Source: Cloeon dipterum (lineage: Eukaryota > Arthropoda > Insecta > Ephemeroptera > Baetidae). From it: a stretch of DNA of 64,000 nucleotides. Position numbers and translations under genes: made by a program. The stretch spans positions 12,090,001 to 12,154,000 of the forward strand of contig NC_088788.1 of the NCBI RefSeq assembly GCF_949628265.1, written 5' to 3'. How positions within the stretch are numbered: the stretch's first letter is position 1; each line of letters starts with the position of its first letter. Of the stretch, positions 36,268 through 51,000 are shown piece by piece. The notes below the pieces were generated by a model. That model searched no databases. It was not told where the DNA came from and saw only the letters and a program-made list of their open reading frames with translations.

Positions 36268-39087
36268 CTACCTGCGCGAGATGATTCCGTTCTGCGCCCC
36301 GGAGTTGACTGACGGCCGCATCTCCAGCTCGCACAGCAGTGGGAAGTGATCTGCAAGCACAAAATTCGGTCAAAATACTAACATATAAAACTATAATAAA
36401 AATAAATAATTTAATAACTTGGTGTATGTTAAAATTTCAATATTACACGCAAAATGATTTATGTAATAAAGACTAGGCCTTTATCATAATTTTTACGATA
36501 AAATCTCTAGATGGAATGATAAGTTTATTCAAAATTTTAGAGCCATTTGAAATGAAATATAATTCAAAATTTAATGAAGAGGAGACAGATTAAACGCAAA
36601 TTTGTATTAAGATTGCGTTCTCATCAGCAAACTTGGCTCTGAAATTAACTAATTTTGTGTGTGTTGGAAAACCAAAGAGGTGAACAGCAATGAAGGAATA
36701 AATACCTGATGGTACGTGAGGGTGGGGGCAACCGGCAATCTTGTTCTCTCTTATCCACTCCGGGGAAACTGGACCCAGCAAACCGAGTGGTGTCATTGTG
36801 TTTTTCTGGTAGAAAATATAGTCGATGATGCCCTTGAAGTCAAATCTGCAACATCAAGGAAGATTTTGATTATTTTCTTTTGATATTTCAGACGGTTTTT
36901 TGCTTTTCTGACAAAATTTTAATAAAATAGAAAAAAGACCACAAGCAATTTTCATATTGAACTACATAATTAGTTTTTAGGAATAAGACCTAAACAAGAT
37001 ATTATAAAGTCGTAGAAAAAATCTGTTTAAAGGTTCGGCGGCAAAAAGTGAACCCACAAATAAAAGATAATATTGGAAAACGAAACTCACGTGTAGTTGG
37101 TGTAGGGCATGATATCCTCCGAGTAGGCGGTGGCCAGCTGGAAGGAATGTGTGTACTCGTTGGACTTTTCCCGCGATGAGATGCGCTGAAGACATGACTT
37201 ATACTTAAGGTCTTTAAAGTCGGGGTGGTCATTCGGCACGCGGCCCGTTGTGAGGTACTCGACGACACCCGAATCGGGCAGCGAGTTGAAGTCGCCGCAC
37301 AGGATCAGCTGAATGCTGTTGGGGTCGGGCTTGTGGCCGGGCCGGAAGTTGTTGCACGCCGTGTCCAGGATGGTGCGCAGCTCGTGCGACAGCATCATCG
37401 TCTGGATCAGTTTCACGTCGCAGAACTCGGGGTCCCAGTGGATGTGCGCTGTGCACACAAGCAGTAGCTGATTCATCTGTGCCTGATCAGGAAGCACGCC
37501 TGCGAAAAATTATGAAAGAAAATTTTCATTAAAATGCAAAAATTAATTCTGAAGAATTTTCCAAAAAAGGAATATGAATTGTATGTATTTATGAAAGCAA
37601 AGAAAGAATGTTAATTGTTTTTAGTTTCTAGAGAAACTAACTTTTTAAATAAATTAAAGTATGATTAATGTGTAGCTAGCAGTTGCAAATAAAGAGCCGA
37701 GAAGAAAAATTCAAAATATAGAGATCAATTTTCTTGTAAAAAATAAAAACTGATATTTCTTTACAACAGTCATATCCTCTTCCAGAATTTCGTAACAGCT
37801 GCAGCTCTATTCTCAGCGCGACTTGAGCGTAACAAAGGTATTACACAAGGAAGATTACGCGAGTGTTTGGTTTCACAAAGCGAGATAAAAAGAGCTGTGT
37901 TCCAGCTGTTTAGAGGAAAAGGTCAGTTTTGCATAAGCGCAGAATGTGTCTCACCGCCTTCCCAGGCAGCCTCCTTAGTCTTGAGTAGTGCGGCGAGGCC
38001 GATGTTGTCCTTGGGCATGACCCTGTTGAGCATGTCGTCTGAACCCTCCGAGTTTGCCATGGCCAGCTGATTGAACTCTACCAGGTGCTCAGCCATTAGC
38101 TGGAACCTGAGACGAAAATATTTTAATAAAAAATCGGCCGTTCGGAACTGAAGGCAACACTCACTTGGAAGTGCGGAAGAAAATGGCGCAACCGTCGACG
38201 TACTTGCGCTCACTCTCCGACATCGTCTTGGCGCGCGACTTTGGCGAAAATATGCCGTAGTAGCCGTCAGCTTTCAGCTCTGGACGGAAGAAGTTGTAGA
38301 ATTGATCCGTTTCAACCTCCTGCAGCGAGAAGAAAAATATAAATTTTGAGCTATTTTTTTTTCAAACAGAGCCGAGGACTTACCTGAAGACTGATTATGT
38401 CCGCGGCGCAGGACCTGATTTCCTGGATGATGCCCTTCTTGCGGTACTCCCAGTTTAGCGCCCAGCTCGGGCAGTAGCCGTACATCTGCCTGGTGGCGTA
38501 CTTGTCGCACAGCACGTTGTAACACATCACCGTGAAAATGCCTGAAAAACACGCAACAAATGAAACGTGAAATACGAAAACAGCTTTAAAATGCAAATAC
38601 TGCTTGTATGTAATGAATGTTTGTGCTGTGCATTGTTCCATTTATTTGCGTGTGGAACATTTCATATTGTTCACTGTTATGAACATCCTTTTTACTGGCA
38701 TCTCGAAATGTAAAATGCTGTAAAAAGCTTTAGAGTGTAACTTTCTTGAACGTCTAGACAGTATTTTGCTCTTTCAAACGCATAAAAATGTGATATTTAA
38801 ACGACGTACGCTTAATTTTTTGGCAATAAAGCTGTCCCGTTAAATTCTGTGTAAAAATAGCCCTCTTAAATAGTCTCTAAACATTAATAATTTTGAAAAA
38901 ATGTTTGTATTGCCAAAATTAAGGCAATTTAATGGGATAATTTACTAAAAAATATAATTTACTCCGGAAATAAGTAATTCTGGCAATTCAGGTGAAAGGT
39001 CTTGAAATATTTACTCACAGGCAGGTCTGGTCTGGTCCGGCTTGCTTAAAAATAACCACTGTCGTTGTGGGGGCTGCGATGCAACAA
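36268..39087 (-). CDS. CNOT6: CCR4/CNOT6 deadenylase, nuclease domain (5' exons missing)
   Basis: Catalytic poly(A) exonuclease of the CCR4-NOT complex (fly twin). Seven minus-strand exons join in frame: 39087-39019, 38541-38384, 38319-38165, 38106-37955, 37499-37091, 36845-36706 and 36350-36268 (stop). They encode about 388 residues of the exonuclease-endonuclease-phosphatase domain. The first exon reads PPQRQWLFLSKPDQTRP, aligning with the linker before the nuclease. Active-site residues expected for the family are present: CYNVLCDKYATR (Asn), SLQEVETD (Glu, split over an intron), CGDFNSLPDSG (Asp, Asn) and SDHFPLL (His). DVKLIQTMM, MPYTNYTFDFKG and CPHPHVPS are also diagnostic. The leading exon begins in phase 1, so upstream exons with the leucine-rich repeats must exist; I did not find them between 39088 and 64000. 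CNOT6 and CNOT6L cannot be told apart, and insects usually have one gene. Confidence 0.95.
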
Positions 39088-42000
39088 CTGCAACAAAAGA
39101 AAGGAACTTTCATTAACAATCATTTATAAAATAGCATTTTGTAACGATCTAAAAAAACCTTAGGTAGAAGTCACGTCTGATTTTTTTAGAATTTTTAAAG
39201 CTTTAATGTGGCATTAATACTGTTCACTTTGAAAAATTACCCTCAAATTTTTAGATCCATTGGTTTTGGAACAAAAGACCAATTTCTTCGATGGAAAGCA
39301 ATTTTTCATCACGGAAAGTCTTTACTAATAACGTCGTCCTGAATTTAATATTTTTCCGCTTCCAATAAAATCGATCATTTAATCGCACTTGGCGTGACAA
39401 ATCCAGAAACTCCTTTTTTCACGCATTGACACCTTCCAGCTCGCTCGCTCACTCCCGTTGGGATGCGGTCATTATGTATGCACTTAGCTCGAGAGACAGA
39501 AATGATATTATTGTTACGGCACGGGAATGAGACTTGGCGAGAAAATGGAAATGGACGAGGCGGCCGGTCGGTCGGCCGACCGGCGAGTGCAGTGCAAGGT
39601 GCGACGCAACGCATTTTCCGATCGAATTCAAATTTATGCCACTTATATTGAGAGCAGCGCGCAGCACAAAGAAGAAAGGCATGGAAATAATGGGATTTGA
39701 GCCGCTTTTTATCGACTTTTGTGCAACAGACAACAATAAATTCTGCGCGCTCGCTCAGGTGGGCAGACGAGTTTGTCCGGCCGCGCGCAGAGATGAATTA
39801 TACACGAGGCAACACTTCTTCTCTCGCAGGTGCATTTTTCACTCGCAGCAAGACTGCGCAATCGGATTAGATGCTGCTGCACCGTACGTAATATTTTACG
39901 GCCGCCGCCGATTGCACTTAAGTGGTTCGCTCGCTGCTCTCTCAATCAGATTTTTTCCCTCTCTCGATCCTTTATTGTTCCCGCGCTCAAAATGAAAATC
40001 ACCTCCCGCTGTAAATTATCCTTTACGATTTCAGATGAAGTGATTTACTGATATACGGTCAACATGCGATTGGCAAAAATACATTTACGTTTGAATTCGT
40101 TTTTCATTTCCCTGTTTAAGGTCGACAAATCGAATTGTGTTTAAAAGCAATGAGTAAAATGTTTTGTCATCATAAACCTTTCGATTGATATTTTGGCTTG
40201 GATCACTTGGATGTATTGGCAAATTTTCATAAAAAATATTGCCGATTTACTTTCTTGCAATTACTTGAGCAATAAAAAACCAAGCTCAATTTGAAGAAAA
40301 TGTCAAAAATAATAATAACGGTGCTGTAAAAGGTTTAACCAACATCACTTAAAGAATGTTCTCAATTTTATATATATTTAATTCATTGCTGTATTTTAGA
40401 TATGAATGATCAAATTGTTAGCAATAGCCCCCAACAGAAAGATGCCCCAAACCTTCCCAAAATAATTATTTTGGTGGTATATATATATATATTAACTCAA
40501 ACCAGACCAATCTCTAGCTGAGGAATACATAAGTCTGGTTTTCTTTATTATGCCACAGCGTTTAGATTATTAGAGTGACCATGCAACAACTAGTTATTTT
40601 ATCAGCAAAATCTGTGGGAGAAGAACATAAAACCTGGTTTGCAAATTCCGCCCGTCCAGTTTCTTTCTATTGCTGATTTTAACCAGGAAAAAGCCAGCAA
40701 GAAAGTCCGGTTTTTCTGGATAGTAGAAATTTTTATGATCGGGGAGTTTGTTGCGTGATCAATGGCTCGGAAACTTGCATAAGGAAAATGAAATCAAGGG
40801 TTTCGGTGAATTTAATACGCGAAGAATTACAAGAAGCCTGAACAAAAATAAACTGCAATATTTCTTGAGTTAATCTTGACGCATAATATCTACAAAAATT
40901 GGGTTTGAATGATTGTTTCCAAACGATATTTTTTTTGGTTATGGCGTTAAGTTATCCTCATACAATGCTTTAAACTCAGTTCTTTAAAACCAACTAGTTG
41001 AATATTTTATTTTAAATCGAATTATATTATTTTTCAGGATATTCATTTAAAAAAAAATATATATATAAAACGGGACGCGCAAAAAACTTTCAAAATGAAG
41101 AGTTAATTGAGAGATCACGTCTTCGGAGCGATGGTTTAATTATCTTATTTTCAAACAAAGAATTTTGTTTCCTGCATCAAATCAAGTTGCCGACAGCGCC
41201 TGTCCGACTTGTGACAGCTCCGCGTCCGAATTCGAAATGCAGGCAGACCTTGAGAGCAACACACACTCATATATGTCCGAGGAGCGATTATCTTCAGTCG
41301 GCCTGGTGGGGGCTGTGCGAGCGAGTTATGCGCGCAGACAATGCGGCCGAAACAAATAAATAAGCGAGAGAGTTGTAATGGATGCTTCGTGACCGCCGCT
41401 CGCCGCTTTTCCGCCCAAATCGACCGCGTGCAGTGCGGGCAGTGCGCGAAAGGTGCCTTTTGCACAATCCACACTGCAGAAGAGCGGCAACCGGGGTCAC
41501 CGAGCCCTCTTTGACCCCAAGTGTAAATATATGTACTTTCACTACTGCTGCTGCTAGATGCTGACGTAACGCGCGTTTTGTGCAAGTGCATGCGCTCGTT
41601 TGTAATTAGCGTCTCGCGCTCGGCGAATAATGCTCGCTCGCCAGACGCTTTGTTCTCCATCTGCAGCAGGCAGACGGAAAGATTAATAGTCGCTTTCGCA
41701 ACAAATGCCGATTTGCATAAATCCTCTTCGATTCAGTGGGTTTTTTCGTCTGCTCGAACTTTGACTTTCGGAGGGGGCAATGTTCAATTTAAAGCTGGGG
41801 GATACCCAGTTCTTTCCTTTGAAGAAAAAAATCACCTGACTAAATTTTGTGTTGGAAAGGCAATAAAAAATAAGTCATTTAAGGCTTTGATGTTTCAACA
41901 AGTATTTTTACTCCTACGAGTCTCGTAAACCATCAGAGTTATAATTATAAAGAGTAATGGGTGTGATATATAGTAATAAGGAAAAGTCGTTAAGTGCGTT

Positions 42001-45000
42001 CAGTCTTCCAGTTAAGCAAGAAAAGTATTGTCTGCTTGACATTAATTGTCCTTCATTTTAGAGATGCGTTTTCTTGTTAAAACCACGGAAGACCTTTGCG
42101 TGCACAAATGTGCTTAAATAACAATTTGATAAGCAAAAAAGTGAGCAAGCAGCATGACTAAAATGCCATTGAATTTAATTGAGGAAAAATGTGCACAAAA
42201 TAATTGATCAATATGTTAAAACATATTTTCAAAGATCATAAAATATATTCAAAAAGTTGCAAAGAAATTTCATTGGAGCGCAAAGAAACGTTCCATCCAA
42301 TCAGCGCGTGAGAAGAAATTAATTTTCTCCATCAGAGAAGCGGAGAAAATGGATTTTACACTTAACCCCAAAGAATTAGCGAAGTGAGTTTGGAGTGAAC
42401 GCGGCGTTTCGCAACGAATGCATTTTCTTTACTCGTCAGTCTACCGCCGCCGCGTATAAGACGATTGCGCACTTTTGAAAAGGCTGTTAATCACCGGGTA
42501 ATCTTTATTAGCAGCTCCTTCGACACAACTACTCTCGTGTTCAGATAAACAACGCCGGGCCGCTGTGGAGAAAATCCTCCCGGCCGACGCTGCCGGTTGC
42601 TGCTTCTCGGAACTCAATGGCGAGAGCAGAAAACCTCAATGGGCGAATTTGTTTTGCATTTTGTTCCCAGCTACACGCATACATGCTGCGGACGAGCGGA
42701 GGCAAAACAAGCAGCACGCCGCACCTGTGCGCCGGCTTTTCCTCGCCCGCAACGTGGGAAAGTGATTTTGTGTTTGAGTTAAACATTAACAGCAATTGGT
42801 AACGTCATTAATTATTAAGAAATTACTTGCAATCTCTTTAAGGCAAGGCAAATCCTTTCTGTAATGAAGGCGAACTAAAACATTTTCAGTCGGCAAAGGC
42901 CACATTTAGGGACAGCTAGAACATTTCTCGAATAAATGAGCTTCAAGTTCATTTAGAGAGAATTAGAGAGAAGATAAAAGGGACAGTTTATAATTTTGCA
43001 ACTAACCACTTAATCTTTAAAAATGAATTTAACCTTTTGTCACTTGTTATGGATGTGGGACGAATGAGGCTGTTGCTCAGCTAACACAAATTAAAAGTAC
43101 ACTTTGAACTTGAATTTATGGTGCCATTATCACATTTAAATTTACCCAACACTCTAAATGTTTTATTCGGCACCAGTCACATCTTTATTTTCTCAGGGTC
43201 AGTATGCAAACAATTTCTTTAAGTTACATTTTTTCATTTTTAAATAATTTTAACATTTAAGCAAATTTATGAACGTCTGGAGCTAAAAATCGGTGGATAT
43301 TTAAACTGGCGTGTTTTTTGTTTTTTCAACTGAATGATTTTGAGTTTTTGTATAGAGTTCATTTCTGGGTATCGCCAGCTTGTTTATTTTTACGATTCAC
43401 AATGCAAGCAATCATTATCTTCAGCGAGCAATACAATCGGGAACATTGTTGGCATTCTAAAACAGTTTGCCGGCACTAAAATGCACCAAGGTCCCCGACG
43501 CTTGGCTACATTAAATTTTGATCTTGGATGCCCTCAACTCCTCGAGTTGCATTATACGAAGTTATGACGGAAGACGATGAAAATAAAGATAATTCGCTGC
43601 CTTATTCAATTTGCCGCGAACCCACGAGTGCAATTTGCATTTTTCAATCAAACCCTCCATATTGTACGGTGCGCGGGGCGAAATGAATGGAGTCGGCGTG
43701 ACGCAAAAAGGCGAAAAAGGCGTTCTCGCCACTCACGCCGATAGCAGCGGCGAGCAAAGCAAGCGAGCAAAAAATAAGTCAAACACACCTGTCAGAGCGT
43801 CTCCCTTTTATACTGTTCGCAAGGTTAAAGTGCTCCGCGATCCTACTCAAACCACCATCATCATCATCATCCTCCGCCGTTGTTTCGCAAGCGCGACATA
43901 TTTGCACCGACGATTCCTGCCCGCGGCCGCGGTGGAAAGAGACCATCTTCTGCTAATTATATGCTAACGAGGCAGGTTGACAAGTTTTCGGCCGGATCTT
44001 TCCGCGCTTTTCGGCGAACCCGCACACGTTACATAAGGATGTCCAGCGCCGGCCGCGTTGCCCTTGGCCGTGGCTGCAAAGGTGAGCGCCAAGGCCAGCT
44101 GTGCGCAAGCGTTTGCTCCTTCTGTTTGCACCTTGCATTCCGGCTCCGTGCTCATCGCGCAGAGGCGGCCGCCCGGTGCATCTGCCACGCGTTTTTGGCA
44201 CAAGACCTCTCCATCAGCTGCCAAATGCGAATATGATTCGTACTTATGAGAGTAATTGCTCTCAATTTCGGCTTAAACTCTATTTATATATTAAACTTGA
44301 TTTTCTTCAGTCAAATAAATTTAAGATCTGTGCATTTGTTTTAATGTTAAAATTGAATTTCTTAAGCGGATCGATTATCAATTAGTTCAAAGTCTACTTA
44401 TGGTGAATTTCTGTCTGAACTCTTCGAAGTTTTAAAACCTTTTTTGGACTTAAATTGTCGTTAATTGCCAACTAATCAACTCGAAAACAAGTAGCTTTTA
44501 CTCAACAATCCATCCCAACAATTTATTTAATTACAAAATAGCGAAATATTTTACCTTAATAGGAGGTCTTTAAAAGCAATAATATGTTTAAAAATGCAAG
44601 GTTTTGTATCAAACACTTAGCGGCAAGGTTTTCATTGACTTGCAATTAGAACAAAAGATGTCCTTATCAACTTAAAATTATTTTTTGCTGTTCTGGCCAA
44701 TAAACTGTACGATAAACAGATCTAAACAGGAGGACTTAACAATATCCTTGAAAATAAAGGCAAACCGTGCGAAAACGTAATTATGCTTTGTTGCTGTTTA
44801 CGCGTCAGCAATCATCTATTTTAAAAGCGCAACACCAGTCAAGGTGGTTAATGGTTTATTGTTAGTAACTCGACGCAGAAGAGTTTCGGAAAAATAATTT
44901 TTTCCTTACAATTAATGTAGATTTATCTCTTAAGATTGGGTCAAGCACCGAGAATATTGGCTTTTAAGTTTGATTGATTTTAAGTGGCAATCATTTTCTG

Positions 45001-48000
45001 CTAGCTGAAGAGTTTTATTCAGCTCAAATCTCTACAAGAAAAATTGAAATCAGCCATGGAAATGTTCCAGAAAATGTTCAAATTTTGCAATTTAACCATC
45101 GCTTAGTCTTGTTTTCGTCAATGAACATTGCAAAGGTACCAGATTTCACAAAAAAACCTTGCTTGGGCTGAAAATGCACAAGTCAGTTCGTTGTTGTCCT
45201 GAAAATAATTTTCAACTGGTATTTCTTGATAACCGAGAGGCTTATTTGAAGCGAGAGTAAGGGGTGCCGTCAGCGATTTCTTTTGTTTTATTTCCAAGAG
45301 CAGTTAACATTGACTTATACCCTACAGCATGTTTTGTTTTCGAACAAAAACTGTTTTTCAACCTTCAGTGAACTCAATTGGAATTCGCCAACAGCTTTAT
45401 AGCATCAATCCAGCACATTATGTAAACAACACATACAAAAACTGCAATCAAAGCAGCGTCGATCCAAAAATGAAGGCTGTGCCAACAAACAAGCAGCAGT
45501 GTCACTGACCACTCGACGCAGAATTGGAGTCTCTGGCGAGATAAAAACAATCAGCATCAGTCTGTCCGGCTCATCAATAGCCCACTTGTTGGCAGCGTGT
45601 GTGTGTGTTTTGCGAGTGCGGCGTGGGCTTTACCCTTTTATTCCCGATGCCACGAGCAATGGTAACGAGCTGCTGATTAGCTGAGAGCTGCTTTTGATTG
45701 CGTCGCAGCATGCAAATGAGTGGCTGGGCAGATGAATGGCCGCACGCGCGTCATAAAAGCGTCGCGTTTATCGCGATCGCACGTCGCAATAAATCCACTT
45801 TTAATTGCCAACGAATTGGGACACTGAGTGAGTGAGTTTTCTGCCCGAGCCGCATGCACGGGTAAAATGGATTTTATGCACCTTTCCATGTGCGTGCGAC
45901 ACGACGATCCTATCTCATTAAACCCGAGAAACGGTCGTCGTTTGTCTCGTTTCCACGGAAATGTTGCAGTATTATTACAAACGTGCTGAAATTGCAACTA
46001 CACTCTCCCTTTACGTTAATACTCGTGTGCGGACAGACGTTTTAAATTGGATTTCTTATCTGCCTTACCATTTACATCGGTTGTTATAAATAGAGGCAAA
46101 GAAGAGTTAGTTGTTGCACATTTTATTGTTTCATTCGGTTGCAAACTACTTGCAATGGAAAGAAGGATTCCCAGCCGTTTTAGACGCTATGTGATTCTAT
46201 TTGTCTTTCTGAACAGGGCAGTGCTTCATTTTATGAGCGATTAGATTTTTACAAAGCATGAAAATCTCTCCACCAACTTTTAGAAAATAAATCACCACGG
46301 CATAAATTTTCAATTAAGGCTTTTAAATTTCTGTTGAACGCTAACCTCGAAATTCAATTTTGTTATGAAAAATTGATGAAGCATATTTCACTTTTAAAAC
46401 TCTCGCATTTTCTTTTGCGGTTTAGGTCTGAGATGGGTTTTATGCTAATTTTCCCGTAGCACAAAGGTCAACTAGACTTGGCTGGCAAAAGAAAATTGAT
46501 TTCAATCCATCAAAAATGCAAAGTATCTGAGAGCGAAAGAATGCAAGTCGGTGGTATTCGCAGCGAATCCATCAGCTCGTCTCGGAGGCCTGGGGCGTCA
46601 ATTTTAATTTTTCACTCGCGCCTCTCCTTTTGTCAGAGTGATCATCATCGTCGAGAATTGCCCGAGTGATATCACACTCGGCGGCTCTTTTCGCTCGCAC
46701 TTGGCAGCGACGGCGGCTATTATTAACGCTCGCACACTGCCTGCGTTCGAACATGCATAAACGTAAAATGGCAGAAAAGAAGCCGAGCCGAGGATGGGAA
46801 GGAGTGAGTGAGTGAGTAAAAGCGAAACGAGCCAAAGGTGGCAATGGCAACAAGTGCATCTGCGTAATTACATAATGCGCTCGTACAACGCACTTTGCTG
46901 ACCTCAGCTGCCATTGCCGTTGATGAGCGCGCTCAAAGAGGCCATTTTTTATAATTGCTGCAAACGCAACGAATTCAATAAAAGCCAAGACTCTGCAAAT
47001 GAAATTGAAAATTGATCACCATTAAAAGAACATTATTCCTGATGAATCGTTTGATAAATAACAAAAATGCTGTGCACGCTCGCTTCAACTTTATTCACTT
47101 TGCTCACTGGTGCCGTTATATTTATAGCAAGAGGCGTGAAGGAACATTATCTAGCGCAAATAATTGTTGTCATACGGGAAAATATTGGTGTCATGCGGAC
47201 ATAAAACTTGGAAATCATTTTTTATATTAGTGCAGCTGCAGCAGTAGTCGAGTTTCATGATATCGCCATAATATTTTATTTAAAACTGAGCGAAACTACC
47301 CATTGAATTGAGCGGCCAAAATTTTCATAAATTAATTCTAGCGAGACAAAAAGCATTGAACGAAGTCCTTGTGGCTAAAAATAATTACACATCCGGACTA
47401 TAAGTAATTACTCTAATTCAAGACAAAATTCCCTGATTGCAGGGGTCGAGCATAATTTGAATAAGCCGAAAAAAGAAAAGCGGAAAGCTTTGCATGTTGC
47501 ACGCTGCATAAATTAGAATAATTTGAACTGCGTCTGTGAGCGGAGGCGTTGCATAATAACAATCGGGCGCGTTAATTAATCAGAGCCGAGGAAATTGTGC
47601 CGGTCGTGTTCGGCGCTCGACGAGGGTGCACCGCGCGAGCACAATAAAATTTAACTGCTGAGAGAGCGAGCGAGCGAGCCGATCGTTATCTGCGATTTCG
47701 CTCTCGCGCTAATGATCCAGCGCACTTGGATTTATGAACAGCAGGTGTGTCTTCTCGATAATTGCATACTCTTGTCTTGCACTCGCACAGATTTATTGCC
47801 GGCCAATAATATTCATTCTGCTCGCTCGCTCACAATGGAATTATCACAAATTGGCGGAAAAACGACGCTGATGCACATGATCCGGCATACATTGAATTTG
47901 TCGCAAGGTCGGGGGGCGATCGCCGCACAGATGTGTTCTCCGATTTGCACATGCACACACGCCTTTTCGCTGTCGGTCCTCGGAATTCCATTCACGGCCT

Positions 48001-51000
48001 GCACTTTTCAATCGACGCGGCCTATAATTGAAGATTACCGACTCTGTTCTCTCTCGGAATTATTTATAGCCGAGAAAAAGAGAGGAGCAAATTTGCAGCT
48101 CTCCGTTCATGTTCTGAATGCTCGGCGGAAAAATACAACTGAGAGCATGTAGGAGTAGTCGTTTTTTTCTTGTAAATGTATATGTATCGATCTAGAAACA
48201 TCAAACGCGGAGCTGAACATCGCGATGAACGTGCAATTTTATTTAAAAAAACGCTATCGATGACTGCGCAACTGACGTTGCATGCGGTGAACCATTTCCA
48301 TTTAAATAAGGAGTTTCTCTAAAAAGAGTTGATAATTTCTTATTCTCCTTGGAAATGAAATGAGTTAATTTAAAATAAAATCGATATCTATTTTAAAAAG
48401 TGAAATCTTAAATTTTCTTAAACGCCAAAATAATTTTATATTCATTCCCTCCAGTATAAGTTTGATGGGTGTAAATTCTTAAATAATATTAAGGTGCTCG
48501 GTTGAATCGGTATAAGTGCGATTCAAACGAATAATTTCGATTTTTCCTGTTTCGCAGCGGGCGGACGTGATTGAATTGTAAGACAATCTCGACTGACGAC
48601 TTGTTCAACGGCGCTGATGCGTATTGTATTTTTAACGCTCTCGTCTGACAATGGACACGAGATATCCCGTTGATTGAAAGAAATCCGGATTAGACGCGAT
48701 TCATCGCGAGGCATTACACATCATCTCGTTTTGTTTTCTTTATTCTGGCATTTTTCTGGGCGCGTGCTCGGTTCCTCGTTTCATTGTGTTGCTATCTCCA
48801 ATTCGGCGCGCCATAATTACATCACCCATCTTTCTCTCGTTCAAGTCCGCGAATCGCACACAAAGAGCGCGAAACGAACGTGACGGCAGGGCGAGGTTTC
48901 CGAATCGCAATCTGCGCCGCTTTTCATTCAGCTCACAAAAGGAGTGGCTTGCGTTTCGGACGGATCTTCAGGAAAACGGGAAATAAATACGAAAACAAAC
49001 GTGAGGGATTTTCGGCTTAGCCTTTGCCCGCACACCGCTTTCCTCTTTTGATTGCAGTCACGCTCCCAATGTCTAATTTGCGCTAATATTTCAATATATT
49101 TCTCCTTGTCACTCACCCGCAGCAACTTTTCCTTGTTCTTTATCGCTGAGGTTTGCACATGACTTGGATTTATGCTTGGACACAATCCTATTCCTCCTCC
49201 ATTGTAAATCAATCCGCATCCTTTCATCAGCATCCACATCTGCCGATAGCAATTTTTGCGGAATGTGGGTAAAAGATCTTTTATGGTTATTAAGATGAAT
49301 GATCAGCCAGAGCCAGATGGTTGAGCTCAATGATTGAAAATCTGGGTTCGCCTTTTATGATTTTTGAAGCAGGTCATACTTCAAGTTGCGGAACTCTGGC
49401 TGATACCAATAAATTGTATTTTTGAGCAGCACGATTTCAACTGAAATGAATTGAAAGCATCCGAAGCAAGGTTAAAAAATTAATCAAGCTCTGTGAATGT
49501 GGCTGTATTTCAACTCAAGGGGAACAACAATCAAACGACTTCCGAATTGGCCTGAAAGACGCACTTCACACAAATCAAACAGAGGCAATGAACAAACACT
49601 CGTGTGCTGCTCAAACAGAAATAAAAAATTCACCAACGCGGAGCTCGATTTAATGTGTCCCAGTCATCGGTGACATCACTTCTCTAGGCCTGCGTTTTTC
49701 TTTCTATTTGCTCAGTTTTCGCGCCAATTCCTGGCAGACGGATCTCACGGGGCCGAGTCGGCGGATTCGTGCGGCGTGGACCATAAATTTATCTGCCGAC
49801 GGCCGCCACCCTGGGCGCACGAATTCGCGGAGATGCGTCACGTGGCGTGCGGTTCGAAAGCAAAAGTCGCCACATCGTGACCCGGTGCGCGCACAATTGC
49901 GTTAATGCCTTTTGTAAGTGCGCGTACGTACGCGGCTGGGCTAGATCAGCGTCATTCTTGCTCAGCACCGCGCGGCAGCGTGTTTTGCGCTGTCAAGGCT
50001 CGATCGTGTCTCTATTTAGGTTACCCCATCTGCTCGTTTGTCATTCTCGCGGCGAGCGACCCAAAAAGTATGTGTGTATAACTAAGAAAGGAATGCATCT
50101 CGCTGCGCTGCGGTGGAAAGCTGCTGCACACATGGTGCATAACCCGCGATATATTTGCGGTGTGCGCTTTGCATCGTGGAGATAGTTACAGAATTACATT
50201 CATGAACGGTGGAAAGTCATGTTGTGCGCATTAAATTCAACCAGGCAGCCGAGAAAAGACTACTGAAGATTAACTACTGCAATCACCATTATGAATTTAT
50301 TTGTAAATTTTGGGATTCCAGCCAACAGCAAAAAGCTTTCTCCTGGGAGGATTTCGTCCAATAGTAATTCTCCTTTTAAATAATAAAAAAAAACTTAGAA
50401 GGAATTGTTCATAGTTTTAAGGAGTTGTGCTATGCTTTTAAAGCACCTGTCTTATGAGTGGCTCAGCTTTAATTTCTGTTTTTATCTCCATTTACGTTTA
50501 TTTGTTTTTGTGCGGCAGTAAACTTACTTTATTACAACGGACGAGCGAGGCAGCGTGCCACAAAAATAAGTATGAGTTCAATTGGGAGTGTGCACGACGC
50601 GTGATTAATTTTATATTTTTAAATTGCAGCGTCATATATTTGGTTGTGTTTTACTGCTCTAAATCTTTCCTTCTTGAATGAGAGAAGAACACGGATTTCG
50701 AAGGGAGTATCTCTGCAGTGGGGAACAACAAAGGCAGTGTTTATAAATAATGCGCACCCACATGTTGGTTAGGGAAAAATTCAAGATTTTACAACTTGGA
50801 GCCGCCTTCCTATTCAAAGGTCAAACAAAAAGATAATGAAGAATGGGAATTAACAAAATAAATCAACGATGAGCGTATCCTTTACAACGAACTAAAAGCT
50901 CAAGATGGTTTACGGATGTAAAAAAGATGATAAAAAATTCGCCATGACATGTCATAATTAAAAGGGTAAATTGCAGAGAAATTTATTTTTGCAAGAGTTA

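Noticed and set aside
39534..39995. 153-codon open frame on the plus strand upstream of CNOT6
   Set aside because: It covers a GC palindrome and GCTC runs, has no motif, and competes with minus-strand frames of similar length.
41151..41660. 169-codon open frame on the minus strand
   Set aside because: Overlapping open frames occur on the other strand, the amino-acid composition is island-like, and there is no motif.
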